A stretch of DNA of 38,282 nt from an uncultured Mycoplasmatota bacterium (GCA_900542735.1 UQOS01000009.1:1-38282); one strand, 5' to 3'; positions 14,871 to 24,881 are shown, counted from the first letter of the stretch. A program made the numbers and translations. The notes: generated by a model from the sequence alone, not told the origin.

Positions 14871-17186
14871 ATGGCAAAGAAGAAAAGAAAAAAAGATACA
14901 GGAAAAAAGAAATTTGAACATTGGAATGAAATTATTGGTTTAGTATTAATTATTGTGTGTGTACTAAGTATTGTTCCTGAACCCATGGGATTTATTGGCC
15001 AAATTGGGGCAAGCTTCGCAATGTTTTTAATTGGAACAGGTTACCAAATATTATTATTAGTATTTTTATTACTAGGTTTTTATTTAATTTATAAAAGAGA
15101 ATGGCCTGACTTTTTCACAACTAGACTAATTGGGTGTTACATTTTAGCGGTAGGTTTTATCGTTTTATCACATATTGGTTATGTAAAAGCTCATCCTAAT
15201 GATGTTTTAGTAGTTTTTCAAGATACAATAGATAATTTACTAGCTAATTTTTCAAATATCTTGAATGGTAGTATTCTAACATTAAAAGGTGCTGGTATTA
15301 TAGGAGCAGCTTTTGGTACTTTATTTTATAAGTTGTTTTCTGTAGAAGGTACTTATATTGTAGCAATTGTTTTAATTGTTTTAGGAATTGTTTTTATAAC
15401 AGGAGTAGACTTAATTGCTATTATTACGAAACCATTTAAGCGTAAGAAAAAGAAAAAGAGATCTTTAGAAGATACTGGTGTCATTGTAAATGATTCTTCT
15501 GTTATTAAAGATGCTTTAACCCAAGTAGAAAATAAAGATGAAAATAAGATTAAGATTCATAGTATTGATGAAATTACACATTTAAAAGAAGAACCATCAA
15601 AAGAAAATCAGCAAGTTGCTACAAATCAAGCTTTAAACAATATGAATGTAACTAGTGTAGGACCAATTGGGAATCCATTACCTGTAGAACATCAAGAAGT
15701 TAAAATTAATGATAACACAAATTATAATTATAAACTTCCTTCATTATCTTTACTAACACCAACTAAGAAAAAAGCTGCAGGTAGTAATAATGATGTTATT
15801 GAAGCAAACATTATGAAACTAGAAAAAGTATTAAAAGACTTTGGAATTACTGCAAAAGTAGTAGAAGTAAATGTAGGACCTAGTGTTACTCAATATGAGC
15901 TTGAGATTTCATCTGGAACTAAGATGAGTAAAATTACTAGTCTAAATAAAGAAATTAGTTTAGCTTTAGCAAAAAAAGATGTTCGTATTCAAGCACCAAT
16001 TCCAGGCAAAAGTACAGTAGGAATTGAGCTTGCTAATGATACTGTTACTCCAGTTGGATTAAGGGAAATTTTAGAAAGTTTTCCTGCTAATAAAGAAAAG
16101 AGTAAATTAATGGTAGCTCTAGGTAAAAATATTATGGGAAATAGTATTTTCTGTGAGATTGATAAAACGCCACACTTATTAGTAGCTGGTGCTACTGGAT
16201 CTGGTAAGTCTGTTTGTATTAACTGTATTATTGCTTCTCTTTTGATGCGTACAAAGCCAACCGAAGTAAAATTAGTATTAGTAGATCCTAAAAAAGTAGA
16301 ACTTAGTATGTATAATGGAGTACCACACTTATTAATTCCAGTAGTAACTGACCCTAGAAAAGCAAGTGATGCTTTAAAACGTATCGTTCGCGAAATGGAA
16401 GATCGTTATGATAAATTTAGTGATAAAGGGGTTAAAAATATAACGACTTATAACGAATGGGTTGATAAGCAAAATGAAACTTTACCAGAAGAAGACAAGA
16501 TGAGTCATATGCCATATATTGTAGTAATCGTTGATGAACTTGCTGACTTAATGTTAGTAGCTAGTAAAGAAGTAGAAGATTCTATTATGCGTATTACCCA
16601 AATGGCTCGTGCTGCAGGAATTCATTTAATTATCGCAACACAAAGACCATCTACTGATGTCATTACAGGTGTTATTAAAGCTAATATTCCATCTCGTATT
16701 GCTTTTGCAGTATCTTCAAATATTGATTCTCGTACTATCTTGGATCAAAGTGGTGCTGAAAAATTATTAGGAAAAGGTGATATGTTATTTTCACCTATGG
16801 GAGATATTACTCCAGTTCGTGTTCAAGGTGCTTATGTTTCAGATGAAGACTTGCAAAAAATTGTTGATCATACTATTTCTCAACAAAAAGCCCAATATGA
16901 TGAGAGATTCATGAATTTAGGTAATAATGAAACAGATGGTATGAGTGTAAACGATGTAAAAGATGCTAAAGAAGAATATGATGATCCATTATATAATGAA
17001 GTAGTAGAATTTGTAATTACTACCGGTAAAGTCAGTGCTTCTTTGTTACAGAGAAAATATCGACTAGGTTACAATCGCGCCGCTAGAATTATTGATTTAC
17101 TAGAAGAAAGAGGTATTATTGGACCTCAAAATGGTTCTAAGCCAAGAGAAGTTTTAGTAAAACTGGAAAATGATGGTGAAGAATAA
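14871..17186 (+). CDS. FtsK/SpoIIIE family DNA translocase
   Basis: This membrane-anchored ATPase pumps DNA across the septum during chromosome segregation or sporulation. The 771-residue protein has an N-terminal membrane domain with about four segments (about 22-190) and a charged linker. The motor domain follows: Walker A GATGSGKS (about 440), Walker B VIVDELADLM (about 553), IIATQRPSTDVITG and the SSNIDSRTILDQ segment. The C-terminal gamma winged helix (FVITTGKVSASLLQRKYRLGYNRAARIIDLLEERGIIG) reads KOPS-like or SRS sequences. The length matches SpoIIIE (about 790). Whether it serves as SpoIIIE, SftA or both cannot be told here. GAGGAG (14857-14862) precedes the ATG. Confidence 0.95.
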   Translation: MAKKKRKKDTGKKKFEHWNEIIGLVLIIVCVLSIVPEPMGFIGQIGASFAMFLIGTGYQILLLVFLLLGFYLIYKREWPDFFTTRLIGCYILAVGFIVLSHIGYVKAHPNDVLVVFQDTIDNLLANFSNILNGSILTLKGAGIIGAAFGTLFYKLFSVEGTYIVAIVLIVLGIVFITGVDLIAIITKPFKRKKKKKRSLEDTGVIVNDSSVIKDALTQVENKDENKIKIHSIDEITHLKEEPSKENQQVATNQALNNMNVTSVGPIGNPLPVEHQEVKINDNTNYNYKLPSLSLLTPTKKKAAGSNNDVIEANIMKLEKVLKDFGITAKVVEVNVGPSVTQYELEISSGTKMSKITSLNKEISLALAKKDVRIQAPIPGKSTVGIELANDTVTPVGLREILESFPANKEKSKLMVALGKNIMGNSIFCEIDKTPHLLVAGATGSGKSVCINCIIASLLMRTKPTEVKLVLVDPKKVELSMYNGVPHLLIPVVTDPRKASDALKRIVREMEDRYDKFSDKGVKNITTYNEWVDKQNETLPEEDKMSHMPYIVVIVDELADLMLVASKEVEDSIMRITQMARAAGIHLIIATQRPSTDVITGVIKANIPSRIAFAVSSNIDSRTILDQSGAEKLLGKGDMLFSPMGDITPVRVQGAYVSDEDLQKIVDHTISQQKAQYDERFMNLGNNETDGMSVNDVKDAKEEYDDPLYNEVVEFVITTGKVSASLLQRKYRLGYNRAARIIDLLEERGIIGPQNGSKPREVLVKLENDGEE

Positions 17187-17202
17187 AAAATGATTTCAAT
17201 AA

Positions 17203-17241
17203 AAAACCTATAGAGTAATTTTGATAAACTCTATAGGTTTT
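17203..17241. terminator. Strong bidirectional terminator after ftsK
   Basis: AAAACCTATAGAGT (17203-17216) pairs perfectly with ACTCTATAGGTTTT (17228-17241). A- and T-runs on both sides serve ftsK and the convergent metallopeptidase remnant. Confidence 0.9.
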
Positions 17242-17244
17242 AAT

Positions 17245-18360
17245 TTATAAAACTTTTTTAACTTGTTTTACATGATCTTTTAAGTTTTGATAGCCGTCAT
17301 TCATAAAGGTAATATGGTTTCTTCTAAGTAATTGAATTATATTTTGTTCTTCCTTTGCATAACGAATATTTTGTAATAAATAAATTGCTAATTCTGGATC
17401 GTTTTTGTATATTTTATATAAGTCAAGTCCTGCTAAATAAGCAAGAGAATAATTAATAGTTTCAGCATAATTAGAGCTAAGGCATAATTTTAATTGCTCT
17501 TCAGAAGTGATATTTGGTAATTGATAAGAAGCTATTAATTTATGAAATTTATTTTCTCTAAAGCGAAATTTTTCAGTAAGGGAAGCTAGGTAATAGATTC
17601 CATATAATAATGATTTAATATTTTCTTAATAATCATATAAAAAATAAATCATAAGTTCTCTTCCAAAGTCTGGCATTTCTTTTAAATAGAAATCAGTAAC
17701 TAAAAAGTTAGCAAGACTTCCTTCTATTTCGTGAGTATAATAAAGGGAATTAAAGAAAGTTTCTTCATTGTAATCATTAAAAATAGTATGGAAAATTTCA
17801 TGTGGTAAAGTAACTATATCATAAACAGTATTATTTCTTAAGGCTAAAACATATTTTTTTAATAAGACATAATCGGTAAAAGTAATTCCGTGATAATCGT
17901 TAAGACCACAATCTTTTTGAATATGTAAATAATTAGGATTCTCCTTTTTAAATTTTAAAAATCGTTGATATAGTTCACTAGGTAAATATTTTGATAAGAA
18001 AATGTCTGTATTATAAAGTAATGTTTCATTATCACATATAACTGTAGAAATTGAAATATTATCACATGAAAAGTCACGAATGATAGGGTAACTGTCTGCA
18101 ACTAATTCATAAATATCTTCTTCTTTTTCTGGCTCAAAACCTTCGAAAAAACTTTTTACTGTTTCAAAGACTGTTAATTTTTCTACGTCTGATTCTAATC
18201 CATTATACTTTTTTGATACAGTTATATTTAGCATAGTTTTATAAGTTTCAATTTGGCAAAGGATAGTTTCTCTTTTTTCTTCCTCTTTTTCGAATTCTAA
18301 CATATTATTTAAAGTAACAATGTTATTTCTAATTTCTTGTATATTCCAGTTATATTTCAT
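17245..18360 (-). pseudogene. M3-like zinc metallopeptidase interrupted by an in-frame TAA
   Basis: The first part (244 residues from ATG 18360, after GGAGGAAAC) carries a zinc-protease signature HEIFH at about 187-191. A candidate third ligand (Glu211 or Glu213 in THEIEGSLANF) lies about 20 residues on, the gluzincin layout of M3-type oligopeptidases. It stops at TAA 17628-17626. The same frame then stays open for 126 more codons to TAA 17247-17245, reading ENIKSLLYGIYYLASL... and INYSLAYLAGLDLYKIY, the helical type of sequence expected after the active site. There is no start codon near the restart. I infer one nonsense mutation in a gene of about 370 residues. Readthrough or an assembly error are alternatives. 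The exact family is uncertain. Confidence 0.72.
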
Positions 18361-18495
18361 AAAAGTTTCCTCCTAATGACTATTATTTTACCATAAATTA
18401 TTTTTTTATTCTAAATTAAATACTCAAATTTCACCAGAAAATAGCATTAAAGATAGTTCGTTTGTGGTTGAATAATTTGGTATAAATAGCTTAAT

Positions 18496-19161
18496 ATGAT
18501 TTTAATAGATGAATTAAATCGTATTATAATAGAAGTGAATCAATTTAATACAGAGAATCTATATAGAAAAAATACAGAATATGCCATGGCAAGTATTTTA
18601 GAAATGACTAAAAGGAAAAGTAAAAGAGATGGGAAAGGTAATATACAGTACCCTAAAGTGATATTAGTAAGTTTAGATAACTTTAATAGTTTTCATACGA
18701 AAAGACCAATCTTAACTTTTTTACCAAGAGATGAAGAAGGTCATATTGAGAATGATTTATATCAATCGATACATATAATACTTGATAATGCAGTTAACAA
18801 TGAGTATAATAAAGATATACCTGAAGAAGTAGTAAAGTTCGCAAAATTATTGAAAGCAAAGAGTATAGATGAATTAGTAGAAGAGTTTGAGGGAGATGAA
18901 GAATATATGGAAGCAGTAGGAAAATTAGAAGAATTAGTAATGGATCCTGATTTTGCTGGAGCATATGATAAAGGAGCAAAAACCGAATGGTTATTAGAAG
19001 ATATGCGTTTAACAGGTATGCATGAAGAAAAATTAGAAATAGCTAAAAATATGCTTCAAGATACAGATGATTATGGACTAATATCTAAATATACTGGTTT
19101 ATCTATAGAAGAAATAGAAGGTTTAGTAGAAAAGAAGAAGGTATATGGTCGTAAAAATTAA
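18496..19161 (+). pseudogene. Truncated Rpn/PD-(D/E)XK nuclease-family transposase, C-terminal part
   Basis: The 221-residue ORF resembles the second half of Rpn-family recombination-promoting nucleases (PDDEXK transposase family). It begins inside the nuclease core at ILIDELNRIIIEVNQFN, where the ExxQ-like catalytic strand should be. It continues through NTEYAMASILEM and YPKVILVSLDNFN to the characteristic C-terminus (EEKLEIAKNMLQDTDDYGLISKYTGLSIEEIEGL). The N-terminal part with the leading catalytic Asp is missing. No ribosome-binding site precedes the ATG, and the upstream bases are not open in this frame. It is probably a remnant. A well-formed terminator follows. Confidence 0.75.
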
Positions 19162-19199
19162 GACTTTAAAAAATTAATTTTTTCTTTTTCTTACTATTT

Positions 19200-19231
19200 A
19201 GACTAGATAAGTATAATAACTTACCTAGTCT
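19200..19231 (+). terminator. Terminator after the Rpn-type remnant
   Basis: AGACTAG (19200-19206) plus TAAG pairs with CTTA and CTAGTCT (19225-19231), with one mismatch between the two helices. The following T-run is short. Confidence 0.65.
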
Positions 19232-19278
19232 TATTTATTATGATTTTCAAAATATTAGTAGTAAAAAATGGTTGAAGT

Positions 19279-19287
19279 TGGTATAAT
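19279..19287 (+). promoter_or_regulatory. Extended -10 promoter of deoD
   Basis: TGGTATAAT (TGnTATAAT), 34 bases before the deoD start; no clear -35. Confidence 0.6.
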
Positions 19288-19321
19288 AAAGGTGTAGTAA
19301 CAATTAGAAAGAAGGTATATA

Positions 19322-20038
19322 ATGGCTACACCACATATTGAGGCTCGAAAAGAAGATATTGCAAAAATTGTTTTAATGCCAGGTGATCCTTTGCGAGCAA
19401 AAATGATTGCAGAAACTTATTTAGATAATTATCGATTAGTTAATACTGTTAGGAATATATTTGCGTATACTGGTATCTATAAAGGAAAAGAAGTAACTAT
19501 CTTTGCATCAGGAATGGGAATTCCAAGTGTTGGTATCTATTCATATGAATTATTCAAATTCTATGATGTAGATTCTATTATTCGTATTGGTACTTGTGGA
19601 GCAAATTGTGAAGAAGTAAAAATATTAGATGTAATTTTAGCAGAAAGTAGTTATAGTTTAAGTACATTTGCTAAATTATTTGATGGTACTACTGATAAAA
19701 TTATGCCATCATCAATAGAATTAAATCAAAAAATAGAACAGGCTTCTTTAGAAAATAATATTACCCTTAAAAAAGGAATGATTATTACTAGTGATGTGTT
19801 TAATGTTTATGTGGATATGGGAAAATACTTATCTAATTACCCAGCTGAACTAAAAACGCTCGCAAGTGAAATGGAAGCATTTGGACTATTTTTTATTGCA
19901 AAAAAACTAAATAAAAAAGCAAGCTGTTTATTAACTGTTGTAGATAGTCCTTATGAAGAAACAGAAATATCTAGTAGTGATAGACAAAACTCATTAAATA
20001 CAATGATTAAAGTAGCATTAGATTCTATTGTGAAATAG
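19322..20038 (+). CDS. deoD: Purine-nucleoside phosphorylase, DeoD type
   Basis: DeoD cleaves purine (deoxy)ribonucleosides with phosphate to free base and (deoxy)ribose-1-phosphate. The 238-residue length fits hexameric low-molecular-mass PNPs. Seen motifs are ATPHIEARKEDIAKIVLMPGDPLRA, the GMGIPSVGIYSYEL phosphate/ribose stretch, RIGTCGA, SEMEAFGLF for ribose contact and the active-site Asp in TVVDS (E. coli Asp204 in TVSD). An Arg equivalent to E. coli Arg217 lies in SDRQNS. AGAAGG precedes the ATG. It is preceded by its own promoter and is not part of a deo operon here. Confidence 0.95.
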   Translation: MATPHIEARKEDIAKIVLMPGDPLRAKMIAETYLDNYRLVNTVRNIFAYTGIYKGKEVTIFASGMGIPSVGIYSYELFKFYDVDSIIRIGTCGANCEEVKILDVILAESSYSLSTFAKLFDGTTDKIMPSSIELNQKIEQASLENNITLKKGMIITSDVFNVYVDMGKYLSNYPAELKTLASEMEAFGLFFIAKKLNKKASCLLTVVDSPYEETEISSSDRQNSLNTMIKVALDSIVK

Positions 20039-20077
20039 TTTTTAGATTTTAGGGCATAGTAAAAACGAGGTGAAAAA

Positions 20078-21352
20078 ATGAAATACAAAAAAATAGATAT
20101 GGCATCTTTTAACTTACACATAATTAAAACAAAACGTTTTAAAACGATTAATTTTAGAGTCTGTTTAAGAGATAAAATTAAAAAAGAAGAAATAACTTTA
20201 AGAAATGCATTAACATCTTTCTTAACTTATTCAACGAATACATATCGTACAAAAAGAGATTTAGTATTAAAAGCTCAGGATTTATATGCAGTAAATGTTT
20301 ATACAAAATCCTATCGTTCTGGACGCTTTAATATGATAAATTTCTGTATGTCATTATTAAATGAAAAATATACAGAGGCAGGTATGTTAGAAAAAAGTGT
20401 TGAATTTTTAGCAGATATTATGTTTAATCCTAATTTTCAAGATGAAGAGGCCTTTCAAAATGCTTTTAAATTTTTATACGATAGCGTTGAAACCAGTATG
20501 AAAGGAGTAAAGGAAAATCCTACCACTTATAGCGTAGTTAGAATGTTAGAAGAAATGGATCCTGATATGCCTTATGGTTATCGTGAATATGGTTATTTAG
20601 AAGATTTGGAAAAACTAAATCGTGAGAATTTAGCTAATTACTATGATAAAATTATGAAAAATAGTTTAGTGGATATCTATGTAATAGGAGATGTTGATGA
20701 AAACGAGATTGAATCTCTACTAAAAAAATACTTTAAATTTTCTACATTTAAAAGGCCAAAAGAATCTCAATTAATCGAACATGAAAAATTACCAGTTAGG
20801 AGTAAAACAATAAAAGAAGAAGTAGAAAGTAATCAATCTAAATTATCGATTGGTTGTAAGATTGGCTCTTTAACAGAATTTGAAAGAAATTATGTTTTAA
20901 CGATTTATAATATGATTTTAGGAGGAAATAGTGAATCAAAATTCTTCCAGATTATTCGCGAAAAACATTCTCTTGCTTATTATGTGTATTCTTCTTTAAA
21001 TAAATTAGATAGCTTATTAATCATTAAAGCTGGTATTTCTAGTGAAAACTTTGATCAAACAGTAAAATTAGTTAAAAAATTAATGAAAGATATGGTTAAA
21101 GGAAATTTTAAAGATGAGCATATTAATATCGTAAAAGAAAATTATATTTCACTATTAAAAGAAATTGAAGATAATGAAAATGCTATTATCGAAACGTATT
21201 TGGCAAAAGATTTATTAAATTTAGGTGACATTGAAGAAAGAAAAAGAGAGGTTATGAAAGTAACTAAAGAAGATATTGTGAATGTAGCAAAGAAAATTAA
21301 AATAGATACCATTTTCTTATTAGAGGGAGTTGAAAATAATGAAAGCAATTGA
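20078..21352 (+). CDS. ymfF: M16-family peptidase-like protein YmfF (inactive subunit)
   Basis: The 424-residue protein has the M16 (insulinase-like) fold pattern, with the C-terminal region SKLSIGCKIGSLTEFERNYVLTIYNMILGG and FFQIIREKHSLAYYVYSSLN. The zinc motif HxxEH is absent: the equivalent segment reads SFLTYSTNTY. In B. subtilis YmfF is encoded directly upstream of active YmfH, and the two probably form a two-chain peptidase in which YmfF supplies the non-catalytic half. The same order and a 14-base overlap occur here. GAGGTG (20068-20073) precedes the ATG. Confidence 0.85.
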   Translation: MKYKKIDMASFNLHIIKTKRFKTINFRVCLRDKIKKEEITLRNALTSFLTYSTNTYRTKRDLVLKAQDLYAVNVYTKSYRSGRFNMINFCMSLLNEKYTEAGMLEKSVEFLADIMFNPNFQDEEAFQNAFKFLYDSVETSMKGVKENPTTYSVVRMLEEMDPDMPYGYREYGYLEDLEKLNRENLANYYDKIMKNSLVDIYVIGDVDENEIESLLKKYFKFSTFKRPKESQLIEHEKLPVRSKTIKEEVESNQSKLSIGCKIGSLTEFERNYVLTIYNMILGGNSESKFFQIIREKHSLAYYVYSSLNKLDSLLIIKAGISSENFDQTVKLVKKLMKDMVKGNFKDEHINIVKENYISLLKEIEDNENAIIETYLAKDLLNLGDIEERKREVMKVTKEDIVNVAKKIKIDTIFLLEGVENNESN

Positions 21353-22616
21353 GTTAAAAGGACTAGACCAAACATTATATTATGAAAAACTAGAAAATGG
21401 ACTAGAAGTCTATATGCTTCCTTATAAAAATAAAAGTAATTATACTATGCATTATTTAACGAAATATGGTTCAATTCAAACAACTTTTATTCCTTATGGT
21501 GAAAAAGAAAAAATAACTGTACCGGATGGAATTGCTCACTTTCTAGAACATAAGATGTTTGAACAAGAAGACGGAGTAGATCCTTTTACTTACGCAGCAA
21601 AAACAGGTACTTATTCTAATGCTTCTACTAACTTTGAGTGTACTAGATATTATTTTGAAGGTAACCAAGCTTTTAAAGATAATTTAAACTATTTATTAGA
21701 TTTTGTAGGAAGTCCATATTTTACAGATGAAAATGTAGAAAAAGAAAAAGGCATTATTGCAGAAGAAATTAAGCAGTATGATGATGAAGTAGAGTGGGTA
21801 TTTGAAGAAGAAATGAAAAAAGCCCTTTTACAAAAAGATAATCATCGTGTCGATATTGCTGGAACTATAGAATCCATCAATACAATTACCAAAGAAGATT
21901 TATATAATACCTATTATACTTTCTATCAGCCAAGTAATATGTTTTTAGTGATAAGTGGTGATTTCAAAGTAGAAGATGCCATTAACACTATCAAAAATAA
22001 TGAAACCTTAAGAAATGCAAAAACAAATTTTAAAGTAAAAGTATTTCAAGAAGAAGAACCACTTGCTGTTAATGAAAAAATAAAAGAATTAGAATTTAAT
22101 GTTGTAAACACTAAAGTTGGTTACGGTATTAAAATCCCAATTAAACATATAAAAGATAAATATTTATTTAACTTATATATTGGCTTAATGCTAAGTATTA
22201 AATTTGGTTTATCTTCAGTATTTCGTGAAAAATTAAAAAAAGAACAGTTAATGACATCTTTTTACATGGAAAGAGAAATTGTGGGAGAATATTTAATTAT
22301 TGTTTTTAAAGCGAATAGTGAAACTCCATTTGAATTAATTGAAGAAATCAAAAAGGAGTTAGCTAATATTGAAATACCAGAAGAAGAAATCAATCGTTTA
22401 AAGAAAGTATGGATTTCATCTGAGGTAATTATGATTGATAATATCAATATGTCTTTAGAAAATATCGTTGATGATATTATAGAATTTGGTGATATTATTC
22501 CAAATAAAGTAGAAATATTTAGATCTTTAAACAAAAAAGACTATGATAAAATATTATCTAGTATTGATTTTTCAAATTCTTCTACCGTCATTATTAGGCC
22601 AAAGGAAAAAGAATAA
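21339..22616 (+). CDS. ymfH: M16-family zinc metallopeptidase YmfH
   Basis: The 425-residue protein is the catalytic M16 partner of YmfF. It has the inverted zinc motif HFLEH (about 65-69, in GIAHFLEHKMFEQ) and the downstream Glu region (EKEKGIIAEEIKQYDDE, about 135-151) that supplies the third ligand. NASTNFECTRYYFEG matches family members. ATG 21339 follows GGGAG (21325-21329); a TTG at 21330 is in frame but less likely. It overlaps ymfF by 14 bases, implying translational coupling. The substrate is not known for this organism. Confidence 0.88.
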   Translation: MKAIELKGLDQTLYYEKLENGLEVYMLPYKNKSNYTMHYLTKYGSIQTTFIPYGEKEKITVPDGIAHFLEHKMFEQEDGVDPFTYAAKTGTYSNASTNFECTRYYFEGNQAFKDNLNYLLDFVGSPYFTDENVEKEKGIIAEEIKQYDDEVEWVFEEEMKKALLQKDNHRVDIAGTIESINTITKEDLYNTYYTFYQPSNMFLVISGDFKVEDAINTIKNNETLRNAKTNFKVKVFQEEEPLAVNEKIKELEFNVVNTKVGYGIKIPIKHIKDKYLFNLYIGLMLSIKFGLSSVFREKLKKEQLMTSFYMEREIVGEYLIIVFKANSETPFELIEEIKKELANIEIPEEEINRLKKVWISSEVIMIDNINMSLENIVDDIIEFGDIIPNKVEIFRSLNKKDYDKILSSIDFSNSSTVIIRPKEKE

Positions 22617-22654
22617 ATTAAAAGCTTGGACATATAATAAAACAGGTGATAAAA

Positions 22655-23827
22655 GTGAAAAAAATTGGTCTTTTTGCAGTAACATTGGTTACTGCTTTTT
22701 TCTTACTTAGCAATCTAACAAATAAAAATAAAACTATTCTATCAGATGAGAAAGAAATAAGGGGTGTTTTTATTTCTTATATTGAATATATGAAGTATTT
22801 TCAATATAAAGATAAAGAGATAATTAAAGTAGAAATTGAAAATATGATAAAAACTGCTAAGAAATACCATTTTAATACCATTTACTTGCAAGTAAGACCT
22901 TTTTCTGATAGCATTTATGATTCTAACATTTTTCCTTTTACTCATACTATTTCTGGTATACAAGGTAAAAAAATAGATTTAGATGTTCTAGAATATTTTC
23001 TAAATATAGCTCATCAAAATAATCTAAAAGTACATGCTTGGATTAATCCTTATCGTATTTCTAATGAAACCGATACTAGTTTTTTATCTACTAGTAATCC
23101 TGCTTATTCATTACTTTCTACTAATGATGTAAAAGTTATTGAAGGGAAGGGAATTTACTATAATCCAGCTAGTAGCAAAGTAAAAGAATTAATTATTAAT
23201 GGAGTAAAAGAAATTGTTATTAATTATGATATTGATGCTATTATGCTAGATGATTATTTTTACCCAGATGATACAATTGATTTAGAAAACTATAAAGAAG
23301 TAGAGAATACAATTTCCCTTACTGATTTCAGATTAAGTCAAACAAATGAATTGGTTTTTAGTATTTATAAAGAAATTAAGAAAATAAAGCCAAATGTTTT
23401 ATTAGGAATATCTCCTGATGGTAATCTAGAAAATAATTATGATACCCATTATATTGATGTAAAAACCTGGTTAAAAGAAGAAAACTATATTGATTATATT
23501 ATGCCTCAAATCTATTATGGCTTTCTAAATGAGAAAAAACCTTTTATTCAAACCGTAAATGAATGGAATAATCTTATAAAAAATAATACTAAGTTAGTAG
23601 TAGCCCTATCTTTATATAAAGTTGGCAATTTAGATAAATATGCAGGAAGTGGAATAGAAGAATGGATTCTTTCTAATGATATTATAAAAAAACAAATTCA
23701 GGTAGTAAGAAATTTATCAAATTATAATGGATTTTCTATTTTTAGATATGATTATTTTTCTAATGATGCTGATAATAAAATTTTAAAAGAAGAAATTAAA
23801 AATTATTGTATGTTACTTGAAAAATAA
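22655..23827 (+). CDS. GHL10-family (DUF187) glycoside-hydrolase-like protein, exported
   Basis: The 390-residue protein has an N-terminal signal or anchor (KKIGLFAVTLVTAFFLLSNL) without a lipobox cysteine. A TIM-barrel domain of the GHL10/YngK type follows. Motifs are EIRGVFISYIEY, FNTIYLQVRPFSDSIYDS, LKVHAWINPYRIS, the probable catalytic DAIMLDDYFYPDD (about 190), LLGISPDGN and DYIMPQIYYGF. Homologues act on cell-surface or peptidoglycan-derived glycans; the exact substrate cannot be read. GTG 22655 is chosen because AGGTG (22644-22648) lies 6 bases upstream; the GTG at 22646 overlaps this site. A TATAAT lies at 22633-22638. Confidence 0.85.
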   Translation: MKKIGLFAVTLVTAFFLLSNLTNKNKTILSDEKEIRGVFISYIEYMKYFQYKDKEIIKVEIENMIKTAKKYHFNTIYLQVRPFSDSIYDSNIFPFTHTISGIQGKKIDLDVLEYFLNIAHQNNLKVHAWINPYRISNETDTSFLSTSNPAYSLLSTNDVKVIEGKGIYYNPASSKVKELIINGVKEIVINYDIDAIMLDDYFYPDDTIDLENYKEVENTISLTDFRLSQTNELVFSIYKEIKKIKPNVLLGISPDGNLENNYDTHYIDVKTWLKEENYIDYIMPQIYYGFLNEKKPFIQTVNEWNNLIKNNTKLVVALSLYKVGNLDKYAGSGIEEWILSNDIIKKQIQVVRNLSNYNGFSIFRYDYFSNDADNKILKEEIKNYCMLLEK

Positions 23828-23890
23828 GGGTAATATTACATATATTAGGATTAAAAAGTACCACATTAAGAAAATATTTGATTTTTGGTA

Positions 23891-23919
23891 TTGAAAAAAA
23901 ATCCATCCTCTATTATAAT
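23891..23919 (+). promoter_or_regulatory. Strong promoter of the TasA-like gene
   Basis: TTGAAA (23891-23896), exactly 17 bases, then consensus TATAAT (23914-23919). One of the strongest promoters in the window. Confidence 0.9.
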
Positions 23920-23968
23920 GAATATAGGATATGAAGATATCTAAATACGATATTAGGAGGAGAAAAAA

Positions 23969-24865
23969 ATGAACAAAAAGTCAACAGGTTTATTACTATC
24001 AATACTTGGCGTAATTAGTTTAGTATTAATTACTGCTGGAGTAACATATGCATTCTTCAGTTATGCAAAACAAGGTACAACTGAAAACGTTATCAGAACA
24101 GGAACTATTACATTCCTATATGATGAATTAGAAGGTGAAGGAAATGGTATCAAAATTACTGATGCAATTCCTATGACTGATGCAGAAGGAAAAGTTTTAG
24201 CTGATGCAAATCAATATTTTGATTTCAAAGTAACTTCAACTGTTTCAGGAGATGCTAGTATTCCTTATGAAGTAACATTAAGAAAAGGAGCAGACTCAAC
24301 ACTAGGTGAAGATCAAATCAAAGTATTCTTAACTGCTACAGGTTCTGAAACTAATGGAGTTAATTCTGCTGATGATAGTGGAACTATTAAGTTATTTAGC
24401 GAGTTAGTTCAAACTACTACTAATGTACCAGATGGAACAGTAGAAAAAACTATCTACAAAGGAACAGTACCTGCTAAAACTACTGACTATGCTGAAAACT
24501 TCAAATTAAGAATGTGGATTAAAGGTGAAGATGGAGCTGCTGCTGATTACTCACCATACGAATTCGTATTAAAGACAGCTGCTACTGGAACAAATGCTTT
24601 AAAAGCTGATGATTTAATTACTGCTGGTACTTTAATTACTTCTACTGCATATTATGCATTAGATGAAGCTACTCAAGCTAATTATGAAAGAATTGCATAT
24701 GTAAATAAGACTAATAGAACTATTTATACTGTAACTCAATCTCAAGCTGCAGAATTTGTTGCTGGTGATGGATTTGAAGCTAATGAACAATTCTATTCAA
24801 TCAATGGACAACAATTCTCAGCTACTGTTAATGTTTATGCTAACGCTACTGTAGTTCAAGGATAA
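23969..24865 (+). CDS. TasA/camelysin-like secreted protein with SipW-type signal
   Basis: The 298-residue protein starts MNKKSTGLLLSILGVISL and continues to a probable cleavage after VTYAFFSYA (about 33). This long signal followed by TENVIRTGTITF recalls TasA/CalY proteins processed by SipW-type signal peptidases. The mature part is rich in Ala, Thr, Asp and Gly, has no cysteine, and alternates as beta strands (FDFKVTSTVSGDASIPYEVTLRKG, FSATVNVYANATVVQ), as expected for a secreted beta-sandwich or fibre protein. Codon use is strongly biased to GCT, ACT and GAA. With the consensus promoter, GGAGGAG site and strong terminator this implies very high expression. No signal peptidase gene lies beside it. 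A fibre or S-layer role is inferred. Confidence 0.78.
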   Translation: MNKKSTGLLLSILGVISLVLITAGVTYAFFSYAKQGTTENVIRTGTITFLYDELEGEGNGIKITDAIPMTDAEGKVLADANQYFDFKVTSTVSGDASIPYEVTLRKGADSTLGEDQIKVFLTATGSETNGVNSADDSGTIKLFSELVQTTTNVPDGTVEKTIYKGTVPAKTTDYAENFKLRMWIKGEDGAAADYSPYEFVLKTAATGTNALKADDLITAGTLITSTAYYALDEATQANYERIAYVNKTNRTIYTVTQSQAAEFVAGDGFEANEQFYSINGQQFSATVNVYANATVVQG

Positions 24866-24881
24866 TAAAAACTAATAAAAG

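Noticed and set aside
17626..17628. Programmed stop-codon recoding in the metallopeptidase
   Set aside because: No slippery site, stable downstream hairpin or other recoding signal was apparent; a nonsense mutation is simpler.
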